Positions 25,270 to 33,333 of a stretch of 64,000 bases of DNA are shown one piece after another. Position 1 is the stretch's first letter, and the number at the start of each line of letters is the position of its first letter. Source of the DNA: GCA-2683135 sp964507445 (GTDB lineage Bacteria > Planctomycetota > GCA-002687715); assembly GCA_964507445.1 (NCBI GenBank), contig CAZDQF010000010.1, positions 62,001 to 126,000 on the forward strand. The letters are read 5' to 3'. The notes beneath the pieces were generated by a model that made no database searches, had not been told where the DNA came from, and saw nothing but the letters and a program-made list of their open reading frames with translations. A program made the translations under genes and the position numbers.

Positions 25270-25275
25270 ATTATA
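25270..25275 (-). promoter_or_regulatory. Consensus -10 box for hpf-yvcK-ptsH-ptsI
   Basis: A perfect TATAAT on the minus strand lies 24 nt upstream of the hpf start. No good -35 is visible 16-18 nt further upstream, so an activator or alternative sigma factor could be involved. Confidence 0.45.
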
Positions 25276-25303
25276 ACCAACGCCGAGCCCACCTCGGGCC
25301 TCA

Positions 25304-26056
25304 TCAGTCGTAATGCACCTCCACCAACGCCAGGCCGTGGGCCGGCACGGTGTAGCCGCTGGACGCCCGACGCTTCTCCGCCAGTAGCAAGGGGATGGAG
25401 TCGGGGTCCCTACGGCCCACGCCGACCTCCAGGAGCGTCCCCGTGATGATCCGCACCATGTTGTAGAGGAACCCGGTACCGACGACCTCGAGGTGCACGA
25501 GGCACCCTTCCCTGCGCACGCGGGCGTCGAGGATGGTGCGCACGCAGGTCTTCTTGCGGTCCGCCTCCCTGGCGAACCCGGTGAAGTCGTGGGTGCCGAC
25601 GAAGTGGGCCGCCGCCGCCGCCATGGCCTCGTGGTGGAGCGGTCGCGGGAAGTGGTAGCTCACGTCCCGTTGATGCGGACGACGGGCGCTGTCGTTGAGG
25701 ATGGTGTAGCGATAGAGCTTGCTCTTCGCGCTGCGCCGCGCGTGGAAGTCGGGAGGCACCTCCTCCACATCCAACACCGCCACGTCCGGCGGCATCACCG
25801 CGTTCAAGCCGAGCTTCAACTTGCGCGGATGGATGTCCTTCGCCAGTCGAACGGAGACCACCTGCCCGAGGGCGTGGACCCCGGCGTCCGTGCGGCCCGA
25901 AGCCTCCGCCACCACGCGCTCCCCGGTGATCGCGCGGACGCCCTCCTCCAGGACCTCCTGTATCCCCAGGCCGTTCTTCTGACGCTCCCAGCCCGCGTAG
26001 GCGGTCCCGTCGTACTCGATGACGAGCTTGAGGTTGCGGAGGACCGGTTCGGTCAC
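25304..26056 (-). CDS. truA: tRNA pseudouridine38-40 synthase TruA
   Basis: A 250-residue pseudouridine synthase modifying positions 38-40 of the tRNA anticodon stem. The catalytic Asp lies in SGRTDAGVHALGQV. Other family motifs: EYDGTAYAGWERQ at the N-terminus, KSKLYRYTI in the middle, and FLYNMVRIITGTLLEVG near the end. Length is normal and all key residues are present. The GTG start lies 3 nt after the stop of the secreted metallo-beta-lactamase gene, so it may be co-transcribed with it. No strong ribosome site is visible. Confidence 0.95.
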   Translation of the reverse strand: MTEPVLRNLKLVIEYDGTAYAGWERQKNGLGIQEVLEEGVRAITGERVVAEASGRTDAGVHALGQVVSVRLAKDIHPRKLKLGLNAVMPPDVAVLDVEEVPPDFHARRSAKSKLYRYTILNDSARRPHQRDVSYHFPRPLHHEAMAAAAAHFVGTHDFTGFAREADRKKTCVRTILDARVRREGCLVHLEVVGTGFLYNMVRIITGTLLEVGVGRRDPDSIPLLLAEKRRASSGYTVPAHGLALVEVHYD

Positions 26057-26059
26057 AGG

Positions 26060-27931
26060 TCAGTTGAGCGCCGCGCGGACGTTGTCCATGACCCACATCC
26101 CCATGGGTGCGGCCCCGTCGAAGACGACGCCGCTGAGGTGGAAGGTGGACCCGGAGAACGCCGGCACGTTGGGCACCTGGATGGTGGCAACGGCCACGCC
26201 GAGGATGTTCAGCGAGCCCTGGAAACCGGACAGCAATCCGGGGATCTCGGGCGTCTGGACGATGTACCAGGCCAGCGGAGTGGGGCACAGGTCCACCACG
26301 CGCCCGGAGGTACCCAGCGGGAAGCCGGGCACGGCGCACTCACTCATGGCCAGCAGGTACGACCGCCCCGCCAGCGGGACACCGGCGCTCACCGTGAGGG
26401 TCACCTGCGTCCCCAGGCCGAAGTTCCCGCCAGGAGTCAGGGTGATCCACGGCCCCGTCGAGTCCGCGCTGTTCACCGCTCCGGGTGTTCCGTCGTCACC
26501 CTGGCCGAACACCGTCGTGGACAAGGTGAAGTTGCTCGCCACGGGGAGGGCCTTCAGGTTGCTGCGCTCCACGGACCGCCCCGTGGGGTCAGGGAAGGTG
26601 GCGCCGTTGTCGTAGACCACCGAGTCCAGCACGTGCCCCGATGCGTCCACCAGCTCGATCTCATCCGACCCGTTGCTGAGGAAGAACGACCCTGAAGGCC
26701 ACACGTGGTCCAGGGAGACGCCGCCGTTCTCCGACGGGTCGCCGTTGACCCCGAACACCAGCCGCCCGCGCGGCAGGATGGTCATGGCAGGCAGGACGAA
26801 CGAGTCGAAGTCCTGATCCCGCACCACGAAGCCGGAGAGGTTCAGGGCGGACGCCGTGGTGTTGACGACCTCCAGCCACTCACCGTCCGCGTCCGGCACC
26901 GCCGCAGGGTTGTTCATGTACTCGGACACCACCAGGTCACCCGGCAACGTCAGCGACGTCGACGGCGGCGGCGGGGGGGGCGGCGGCGGCGGCCCCACGT
27001 TGGAGTCCACGTTGTAGGTGACCGTGGGCACCTGGCCCCCGCTCACCGTGTAGGTGGACCCGTCCGTGGTGATCCGAAGATCGCCGTTGACCACCGTCCC
27101 GCCGGCGTTCGAGGACCCCATCTCCAGGCGATAGAGCTGAGCCGTGGCGGGGTTGCCGAGGAACCGCGCCATCGGCTCCACGTGGGGGTGCCCGTAGGGG
27201 TTCCCGTCGCCGCAGGAGATGACGCCGATCTCCGCGTCCAGGGTGTTCACCCAGGTCTGGTTGGAGGAGGTGTTGGAGCCGTGGTGAGACAGCACCAGCA
27301 CGTCCACGTCACCCATGGACGTGGCCGCCGTGGACTCCACGTTGGCCGTGTTGTTGCCGCCGCCGGTCAGGTCACCGCAGATGGCCTCGTCATAACCGCC
27401 GTAGCTGAGTCGCAAGCCGATGGAGCGGGAGTTCTCTTCCTGGGCGCCCTGGGTCGGATCCGAGAAGCCTCCCCCCACCACGTTGCCGTTGACCACGACG
27501 CAGGTGAGGGCGGCGCCGCCGCCCATGTCCATGACGGTGCCCGGAGCGATGGTGGTCCTGAGGGAGCCGATGGCCGCCAGGTAGCTGCCGATGGAACCCG
27601 GCTGGTTGGCCGTGCCACGGTCGTAGACGACCCCGATTCCCAGGCCGGCGGAGAGCAGGTCCGGCACGCCGCCCCAGTGGTCGTTGTGGAAGTGGGTGAC
27701 GATCACGTAGTCGACGAAGGAGACACCCAGGCTCGTCAGCAGGGGCACCAACGTGGCGGTCCCCTGCCCGGGAGCGCCCGCGTCCACCAGGGCTGCCTTG
27801 CCCGTAGGCCCGACGATCAGCGTGGCGGACCCCTGGCCCACGTTCACGTGGTGGACGGACAGGCTCTGCGCCGTGACGGCGGCGCAGAGCGCGAGCACCA
27901 GGATGGCCACCCCAAACAAGCGACAGGACAT
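26060..27931 (-). CDS. Secreted metallo-beta-lactamase-fold protein with lamin-tail domain
   Basis: A 623-residue exported protein with three parts. A signal peptide (1-21) is followed by a ComEC/Rec2-type metallo-beta-lactamase domain (about 23-305), with metal ligands H80, H82, D84 and H85 in THFHNDH and LSHHGSN later. A ten-proline linker (about 314-323) leads to a lamin-tail (LTD) domain (about 330-430; LVVSEYMNNPA, GEWLEVVNTT). The C-terminal module (about 495-623) is shared with the secreted protein at 45496. LTD domains often accompany extracellular nucleases and phosphoesterases, so an extracellular hydrolase acting on DNA or phosphodiesters is plausible but unproven. It has no membrane helices beyond the signal, so it is not a ComEC channel. 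Confidence 0.85.
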   Translation of the reverse strand: MSCRLFGVAILVLALCAAVTAQSLSVHHVNVGQGSATLIVGPTGKAALVDAGAPGQGTATLVPLLTSLGVSFVDYVIVTHFHNDHWGGVPDLLSAGLGIGVVYDRGTANQPGSIGSYLAAIGSLRTTIAPGTVMDMGGGAALTCVVVNGNVVGGGFSDPTQGAQEENSRSIGLRLSYGGYDEAICGDLTGGGNNTANVESTAATSMGDVDVLVLSHHGSNTSSNQTWVNTLDAEIGVISCGDGNPYGHPHVEPMARFLGNPATAQLYRLEMGSSNAGGTVVNGDLRITTDGSTYTVSGGQVPTVTYNVDSNVGPPPPPPPPPPSTSLTLPGDLVVSEYMNNPAAVPDADGEWLEVVNTTASALNLSGFVVRDQDFDSFVLPAMTILPRGRLVFGVNGDPSENGGVSLDHVWPSGSFFLSNGSDEIELVDASGHVLDSVVYDNGATFPDPTGRSVERSNLKALPVASNFTLSTTVFGQGDDGTPGAVNSADSTGPWITLTPGGNFGLGTQVTLTVSAGVPLAGRSYLLAMSECAVPGFPLGTSGRVVDLCPTPLAWYIVQTPEIPGLLSGFQGSLNILGVAVATIQVPNVPAFSGSTFHLSGVVFDGAAPMGMWVMDNVRAALN

Positions 27932-28020
27932 CGGCTCTCAATCTCCGAAACGAAGAAGCGCGCGGGTGGAAGACACGCGCACTGTAGAGCCTAACATCGC
28001 CGATTGTCGGCAGAAAAGCG

Positions 28021-28731
28021 CTATTCCGTGCGGGCTTCGGGGGCCTTGAAGACGGCGTCCACGACGACGCACGTGCCCAGGTCCTGGGCCGTGAGGCCAG
28101 CGCCGCGGAGATCGGCGCCCGTCAGGTCGCAACGCCGCGGCGTCACGTCCTGGAAGATGGCGCCGACGAAGCACGCACCACCGGCCTCCACCTCTTCGAA
28201 TCGGGCCCCGGTGAGGTCCGCGGCGGAGAGGTCAGCCTTCTCCATGCGGGCACCATGCAATCCGGCCCCTGCCAGGATGGAACGGCGCAGGTCGCAGGTG
28301 CTGAGGTCGGCGTCGGTCAGCTCGGCGTCTCCCAGGTCCGCCATGTGGAGGTTGGCTCCCGTCATGCGCGCCGCGGCGGCCACGACCCGCTGCAGCCCGG
28401 CTGCTTCGAAGTCACAACCCCGCAGGTCCGCATCACCGAGCAGCGCGCCCTCGAGGAACGCGTGAGCGAAGCGCGCGTCACGGCCGCTGACCCTGGTCAG
28501 ATCGGCGCCGGAGAGTACGGCCAGGTGCAGGTCCGCCCCTTCAAGCCGCGCCCCCGCGAAGCGGCTGGAGACACAGGACGCGCGCACCAGGGAAGCGCCC
28601 CGGAGATCCGCGCCCTCCAGGTCACGCCCGGAGAGGTCCAGGTCCGACAGATCGGCGCCGCTGAGGTCGCGGCCCGCCAGGGAGGCGCCGGCTGCGAGCC
28701 AACCTTCGATGAGACCTCGTGACGCACCCAT
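28021..28731 (-). CDS. Pentapeptide-repeat protein
   Basis: A 236-residue protein built almost entirely of A(D/N)LXX-type pentapeptides (GADLSDLDLSGRDLEGADLRG and on), forming a right-handed quadrilateral beta-helix. There are roughly 40 repeats from about 15 to 225, with no signal peptide or transmembrane segment, so it should be cytoplasmic. Some members (Qnr, MfpA) mimic DNA and protect gyrase, but most have unknown roles. Cysteines are unusually frequent at repeat positions. It begins 3 nt after the PCD gene stop and has no clear Shine-Dalgarno, so translation probably depends on coupling. Confidence 0.88.
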   Translation of the reverse strand: MGASRGLIEGWLAAGASLAGRDLSGADLSDLDLSGRDLEGADLRGASLVRASCVSSRFAGARLEGADLHLAVLSGADLTRVSGRDARFAHAFLEGALLGDADLRGCDFEAAGLQRVVAAAARMTGANLHMADLGDAELTDADLSTCDLRRSILAGAGLHGARMEKADLSAADLTGARFEEVEAGGACFVGAIFQDVTPRRCDLTGADLRGAGLTAQDLGTCVVVDAVFKAPEARTE

Positions 28732-28734
28732 GGG

Positions 28735-29097
28735 TCAGGGGGTCCGGCGGTCGACGCCGGCCAGGTCATCAATCCTGGCCGCCAGGACGAAGTCCGACTC
28801 CGTGAGCCCGTCGATCTTGTGGGTCCAGATCTCGATCTTCACCCGCCCCCAGGCGAGGTGCACGTCCGGGTGATGCCCCTGCCGCTCCGCCTCCTCTCCG
28901 ACGTCGTTGACGAACGCGAGTCCGGACGCGAAGTCGTCGAACTCCCAGGTCTTGTGCAGGTGATGGGCGGCCTCATGACACCACCCTGCGGCGCCGCCGT
29001 TGAGCTCCCCCAGCAACCGCTCCACCGCGTCCAGATCCAGAGGCGGAACCCCTCCCCGGCACGGCACACAGTCACGTTCGGAGAGAGGAGTGTTCAT
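28735..29097 (-). CDS. Pterin-4a-carbinolamine dehydratase
   Basis: A 120-residue PCD/DCoH-family enzyme that dehydrates 4a-hydroxytetrahydropterin, recycling the cofactor of aromatic amino-acid hydroxylases. The signature is intact: GHHPDVHLAWGRVKIEIWTH followed by GLTESDFVLAARID, giving the active-site His pair. The N-terminus CVPCRGG is typical of bacterial PCDs. No phenylalanine hydroxylase is in the window; in some bacteria PCD homologs serve molybdopterin or other pterin pathways. It is followed by the pentapeptide gene with a 3-nt gap. Confidence 0.93.
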   Translation of the reverse strand: MNTPLSERDCVPCRGGVPPLDLDAVERLLGELNGGAAGWCHEAAHHLHKTWEFDDFASGLAFVNDVGEEAERQGHHPDVHLAWGRVKIEIWTHKIDGLTESDFVLAARIDDLAGVDRRTP

Positions 29098-29159
29098 GGC
29101 ATGGCCCGCTCATCGACGCCACCGGCGATTCCGGAGCGCCCGGGGACAGGGCGGCGATC

Positions 29160-29363
29160 CTACCTGGAGAGGCGGCTCTTGGTGACCCTGAGGGGGGGCA
29201 CCTTCCCGCCGATCACCTCAGGCTTCGGCGCGGGCGTGGTGAAGATGATGGCGGGTGGCGAGGGGCGCGGCTTCCTGGCGCGACGAGCGACGTTGATCAA
29301 CGCGAGCTCGAGGACCAGGACCAGGGCGCCCATGACCACGATGGTGGCGATGAGGAGGCGCAT
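29160..29363 (-). CDS. Small single-pass membrane protein, unknown
   Basis: A 67-residue protein with one predicted transmembrane helix (about 2-25: LLIATIVVMGALVLVLELAL), an ARRARK positive patch just after it, and a Pro-rich tail. It lies between smc and the PCD gene on the same strand. The ATG at 29363 has a very good GGGAGG site, which argues for a real gene despite no recognisable family. The positive-inside rule suggests N-out/C-in topology. Function unknown. Confidence 0.6.
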   Translation of the reverse strand: MRLLIATIVVMGALVLVLELALINVARRARKPRPSPPAIIFTTPAPKPEVIGGKVPPLRVTKSRLSR

Positions 29364-29419
29364 CACCCCTCCCTATCGGACGCGGTCACCCCGAAAGTTG
29401 TGACCGCTCCGGGCTGGGC

Positions 29420-32400
29420 TCAGGCCTCGGTCTCCAGGGCCTCCCCGTCGTCCTCCTTCTTCGGGGCCGGCCGGCGGGCCACGGCGGCGGCCTCCAGGGA
29501 CCTGGGAGCGGACGCCGCGAAGCGCGACTCGGCCGCCTCGGCGCCGGCCTCCGCTTCGGTCGCGGCCTCGGTCCGCGCCTGCTTGTTGACGGCGGCGATG
29601 TCCGCGATCTGACCCGCGTCATCCATCTGCTCCAGGCGCACCGCCACGCGGCGGCTGACGCCACGCTCGGGCATGGTGACGCCGTAGAGGAGGTTGGCCT
29701 TCTCCATGGTGCGCTTGCTGTGAGTCACCACCACGAACTGGCTGTCCTGGGTGAAGGCCTCCAGGGTGGCGCAGAACCGATCCGTGTTGTCCTCGTCCAG
29801 CGCCGCGTCCACCTCGTCCAGGAAGGCGCAAGGCGCCGGGTTGGCGCGGAAGATGGCGAACAGCAATCCCACGGCGGTCATGGTGCGCTCGCCGCCGGAC
29901 AGCAAGGCGATGCTGCGGAACTCCTTGCCGGGAGGACGGGCCTTGATCTCGATGCCGGACTCGAGGGGGTTCTCCTCGTCCTCGAGGGAGATCTCCGCCT
30001 TGCCGCCGCCGAACAACCGGCGGAAGGTGGTGGAGAAGTGCTCCTTCACCGCCTCGAAGGTGTCGCAGAACAGCTGGGTGGACTGGGCCTCGATCTCCTT
30101 GAGGATCTTCTTCAATTGCTCCCGGGCGTCCAGGAGGTCGTCCCGCTCGCGGAAGATGAAGCTGGCGCGACGTTCGGCCTCTTCCAACTCCTCCACCGCC
30201 GCCAGGTTGACGTTGCCGAGCCGGGCGATGCGGGCGCGGAGATCGCGGATCTCGGCGTCCACCGCCTTCCAATCCACCTCGGCGCCGTCCTCGGTCTCGG
30301 GGGGCGCCACGTCCGGCAGCTCACCGGACTCCAGGTCCAGGTCCAGCTCGTCCCGGGCGCGCTCCAGCAGGCTCTCCATGGAGGCCTTCAGCTCGCCCTC
30401 ACGCCCTCGGGAGGTGGAGAGCCGCTCGGTCAACTCACCGATCTCACGCTCCACCGCGTCCAGTCCCTCGGCGGCCTCCCGGAGCCGCTCCCGCACCTCG
30501 TCCGCCGCACGCTCCCGGTCACCGAGGGCCTCGGAGATGGTCTCCGACTCCGACTGCAGCTGAGCCAGGGACGCCCGCTCTTCGTCCACCCCCCGGGTGG
30601 TCTCGGAGCGGTTGCGCTCGAGGTCGATGACCTCCTTCTCGTCCACCTCCAGGCGACGCCGGGTCTCCTCGATGGAGGTCCCCAGGTGTTCGTCCTTGCC
30701 CGCCAGGGACTCGAGACGCTCGGCGGTCTTGGCGGCGTCGATCCGCGCCACCTCCAGCTCCTGGACGTCACGGTCCCGCCCCTTGGCGAACTCCTCCAGG
30801 AGCTGCCGCTGCGAAGCCACCTCGCCCTCCGCCCGTTCGCGATCCCGAGCGAGGGTCGCCATGCCATCCCGGGCTTCCGACATGGCTGCGCGGGTCTCGC
30901 CGCGCTTACGCTCCAGGGTGGCGCCGTCCTCGACGGTCCGGGCCGCCTCTTCCTTGAGGCGATCCAGCTCACGGACGATGCGGACGATCTCCTGGTCGAG
31001 ACGGGCGGCCTCCCCCTCCTCGTTGACCAGCGCCACGGACAACTCCTTGATGCGACCTCTGGACGCGTCGCGATCCGCCTTCACCGCGGCACACCGGGCA
31101 GCGGCCTCGTCCCGCGCGCCGTTGAGCTCCGGGAGGCGCCGCTCCAGGTCCTGGAGCTCGGCCTTCAGCACCACCAGCCCGCGGGCGCCGGGGCCGCGTG
31201 ACGCCGCCGTGATCATGCGGCCGTCCCTGGCCACGTCGCCACCCCGGGTCACCACCAGGGGCCCCGGGTCTTCCGCCGCCAGGACCTCCTCCAACGAGTC
31301 GTCCGGGACCACCCGCAGCCCGCCCACGAGGGCGGACAGCACCGACTCCAGCTCCGCGTCCCGGGCTCGCACCCCGGACACCGCAGCGGCCGGCACGTCG
31401 CCGAACCGGTCCAGAGGCAGGAACAGGCCGCCGCCGACCTCGCGCTCGCGCAGCCAGCGCAAGCCGGCCAGGGCATCCGCCGTGGTGTCCACCACCACCG
31501 CCTCCGCCGCCGTCCCGAGGGCAGCCTCCACCGCCGCCGCCTCTTCCAGATCGATCTCCAGGAGGTCGCCCAGGACGCCGCGGAAGCCCGGGATCAGGTC
31601 CTCCGCTTCCTCCCGCGCCTCCAGCAGCGCCCGGGTCCCGCCGCCGAGCCCCTCGCCGCGGGCCAGGGACTCCTGCAGCAGCTCGGCCCGGGCGGTGGCC
31701 CGATCCAATTCAGCCTCACGGCCCCGCAGCTCCTCCACCGCGGCGCCGTAGGCCTGCTCCAACTCCTCCGCCCGGCGCTCTTCTTCGGTGAGCGCGACCC
31801 GGCGGCCCTCCAGCGCGGAGGCTTGCGCGTCCTGGCATCCGGTGCGCTCCTCCAGCCCGACCCGGAGGTCATCACTGGCCGCCTCGACACGCGTCCGCGT
31901 CTCCTTGTTGTGGGCGAGGCGCCCCTCCAGGTGGTCCTCCTCCGCCTCCAGCCTGGCGATCTCCTGGGCCCGCGCCCCTTCGCGATGCTCGAGCTCCTTG
32001 AGGGACTCCTCGGCGGCGTCACGGGCCTGGGCCAGCTCCGCCGCGCGCTCCTGGGACGCGCCCACCTTGGCGTCGAGCCGACGAAGCTCGTCTTCGAGCC
32101 GATCCTGGTCGCGCCCCAGGGCTTCCTGGTCCCGCTGCACCAGCACCCGCTCTTCTTCGAGAGAGCCGAGGGACTGGCGCAGGGAGGAGATCTCCTCCGT
32201 CTTGCCCTGCAGGCGGTTGCCGGCCTCTTCCACGTAGCTGGTCTGGAGCTCGATCTTCTCCTTGCAGGTGACGATCTTCCCCGCCACCTCGGCGTAGCTG
32301 GTGCGGAACCCGGACACGCGCTCCACCAGGGCCTCCAGCTCCACCTCGACCTCGCGCATGCGCCCGCGCAGCTCCTCGCGGGATGCGGTGCGCTCCGCCC

Positions 32401-33166
32401 GGACCTTGTCGATGTTGGCCAGCTCCTCGGTCAGCCGGTCCTGTTCCACGCGAATCTGCTCGAAGCGGTGGACGCTGAAGCTGAGCTGCAGCTCGCGGAC
32501 CCGCTCGGTCATCTCCCGGTAGTTCCGGGCCTTGCCGGCGTGGAGCTTGAGGGAGCGGATCTGGCGGTTGATCTCCTCCACGATGTCGTGGAGGCGGGTC
32601 AGGTTGTCCTCCACGCGGTTGAGCTTGAGCTCCGCCTCCCGTCGGCGCGTGCGGAAGCGGCTGATGCCGGCGGCCTCCTCGAACACCTTGCGCCGCTCCA
32701 CCGGGTTCGCCGCCAGGACCTGGTCGATGCGCCCCTGCTCCATGAACCCGTAGCCGCCGGCGCCGAGACCGGTGCCCGCGAACAGGTCACGGATGTCCTT
32801 CAGTCGGACCGGGGACCCGTTGACCTGATAGTCCGTCTCGCCGGAGCGGAAGACGCGGCGGGTCACCTCCACCTCCTCGGCGTCCGCAGGCAGGGTGCCG
32901 CACTGGTTGTCGAACACCAGGGTGCCCTCGCACAGCCCCATGGGCGGCCGCCGGACGGTGCCGTTGAAGATCACGTCCGTGAGCTCGCGGCTCCTGAGGC
33001 TCGTAGGGCGCTGCTCTCCCAACACCCAGCGGATGGCCTCGAACACGTTGGACTTGCCGCAGCCGTTGGGCCCGACGATGCAGGTCAGCCCGCCCCGTTC
33101 GAAGTCGAAGACGGTGCGGTCAGCGAAGGACTTGAATCCGTGAACAATGAGGCGCTTGAGGTGCAT
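29420..33166 (-). CDS. smc: Chromosome segregation SMC protein
   Basis: A 1248-residue condensin ATPase for chromosome organisation. The N-terminal head has Walker A GPNGCGKSN (33-41) and the Q-loop region. Two long coiled coils (about 170-500 and 660-1010) flank a hinge (about 510-640) with GFRGVLGDLLEID. The C-terminal head has the ABC signature LLSGGERTM and Walker B CAFLDEVDAALDEDN. A non-conserved Ala/Glu-rich tail of about 70 residues follows the head. The length is slightly above the usual 1150-1200 because of this tail. The ATG at 33166 has GGAG 5 nt upstream. ScpA/ScpB are not adjacent. Confidence 0.97.
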   Translation of the reverse strand: MHLKRLIVHGFKSFADRTVFDFERGGLTCIVGPNGCGKSNVFEAIRWVLGEQRPTSLRSRELTDVIFNGTVRRPPMGLCEGTLVFDNQCGTLPADAEEVEVTRRVFRSGETDYQVNGSPVRLKDIRDLFAGTGLGAGGYGFMEQGRIDQVLAANPVERRKVFEEAAGISRFRTRRREAELKLNRVEDNLTRLHDIVEEINRQIRSLKLHAGKARNYREMTERVRELQLSFSVHRFEQIRVEQDRLTEELANIDKVRAERTASREELRGRMREVEVELEALVERVSGFRTSYAEVAGKIVTCKEKIELQTSYVEEAGNRLQGKTEEISSLRQSLGSLEEERVLVQRDQEALGRDQDRLEDELRRLDAKVGASQERAAELAQARDAAEESLKELEHREGARAQEIARLEAEEDHLEGRLAHNKETRTRVEAASDDLRVGLEERTGCQDAQASALEGRRVALTEEERRAEELEQAYGAAVEELRGREAELDRATARAELLQESLARGEGLGGGTRALLEAREEAEDLIPGFRGVLGDLLEIDLEEAAAVEAALGTAAEAVVVDTTADALAGLRWLREREVGGGLFLPLDRFGDVPAAAVSGVRARDAELESVLSALVGGLRVVPDDSLEEVLAAEDPGPLVVTRGGDVARDGRMITAASRGPGARGLVVLKAELQDLERRLPELNGARDEAAARCAAVKADRDASRGRIKELSVALVNEEGEAARLDQEIVRIVRELDRLKEEAARTVEDGATLERKRGETRAAMSEARDGMATLARDRERAEGEVASQRQLLEEFAKGRDRDVQELEVARIDAAKTAERLESLAGKDEHLGTSIEETRRRLEVDEKEVIDLERNRSETTRGVDEERASLAQLQSESETISEALGDRERAADEVRERLREAAEGLDAVEREIGELTERLSTSRGREGELKASMESLLERARDELDLDLESGELPDVAPPETEDGAEVDWKAVDAEIRDLRARIARLGNVNLAAVEELEEAERRASFIFRERDDLLDAREQLKKILKEIEAQSTQLFCDTFEAVKEHFSTTFRRLFGGGKAEISLEDEENPLESGIEIKARPPGKEFRSIALLSGGERTMTAVGLLFAIFRANPAPCAFLDEVDAALDEDNTDRFCATLEAFTQDSQFVVVTHSKRTMEKANLLYGVTMPERGVSRRVAVRLEQMDDAGQIADIAAVNKQARTEAATEAEAGAEAAESRFAASAPRSLEAAAVARRPAPKKEDDGEALETEA

Positions 33167-33258
33167 GAGGCTCCGACTCCGAGGGATCGCGGAACCCGCG
33201 GACCGCCCTGTCAGGTGCGGCCCACGCGCCCTCCCCCCCGTGGAATGTTGAGGACCGC

Positions 33259-33274
33259 ATCATACTGGGGTCAA
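33259..33274 (-). promoter_or_regulatory. Possible smc promoter elements
   Basis: The minus strand contains TTGACC (33274-33269) and, slightly downstream, TATGAT (33264-33259). They are too close to act as a pair, so either could be used with a weaker partner. The region is about 95 nt upstream of the smc start. Confidence 0.3.
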
Positions 33275-33302
33275 GGGAGTAGGGACACCCCCCATGGCAC
33301 CA

Positions 33303-33316
33303 CAGACACGTGTCTG
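33303..33316. repeat. 14-bp perfect palindrome before smc
   Basis: CAGACACGTGTCTG lies between the NrdD-like gene stop and smc. It could be a protein-binding site or a short hairpin after the NrdD-like gene. Confidence 0.3.
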
Positions 33317-33333
33317 GCGACCCCCTCAGGGCG

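Noticed and set aside
26060..27931. Calling the metallo-beta-lactamase protein a ComEC DNA-uptake channel
   Set aside because: It has no membrane helices beyond the signal peptide and lacks the ComEC OB and competence domains; only the MBL fold is shared.
26705..27994. 429-codon plus-strand frame opposite the metallo-beta-lactamase gene
   Set aside because: Shadow frame, Arg/Val/His/Gly-rich, no signal or domain.
28021..28731. Calling the pentapeptide protein a Qnr-type gyrase protector
   Set aside because: The repeat alone does not define function, and there is no loop pattern or context supporting gyrase binding.
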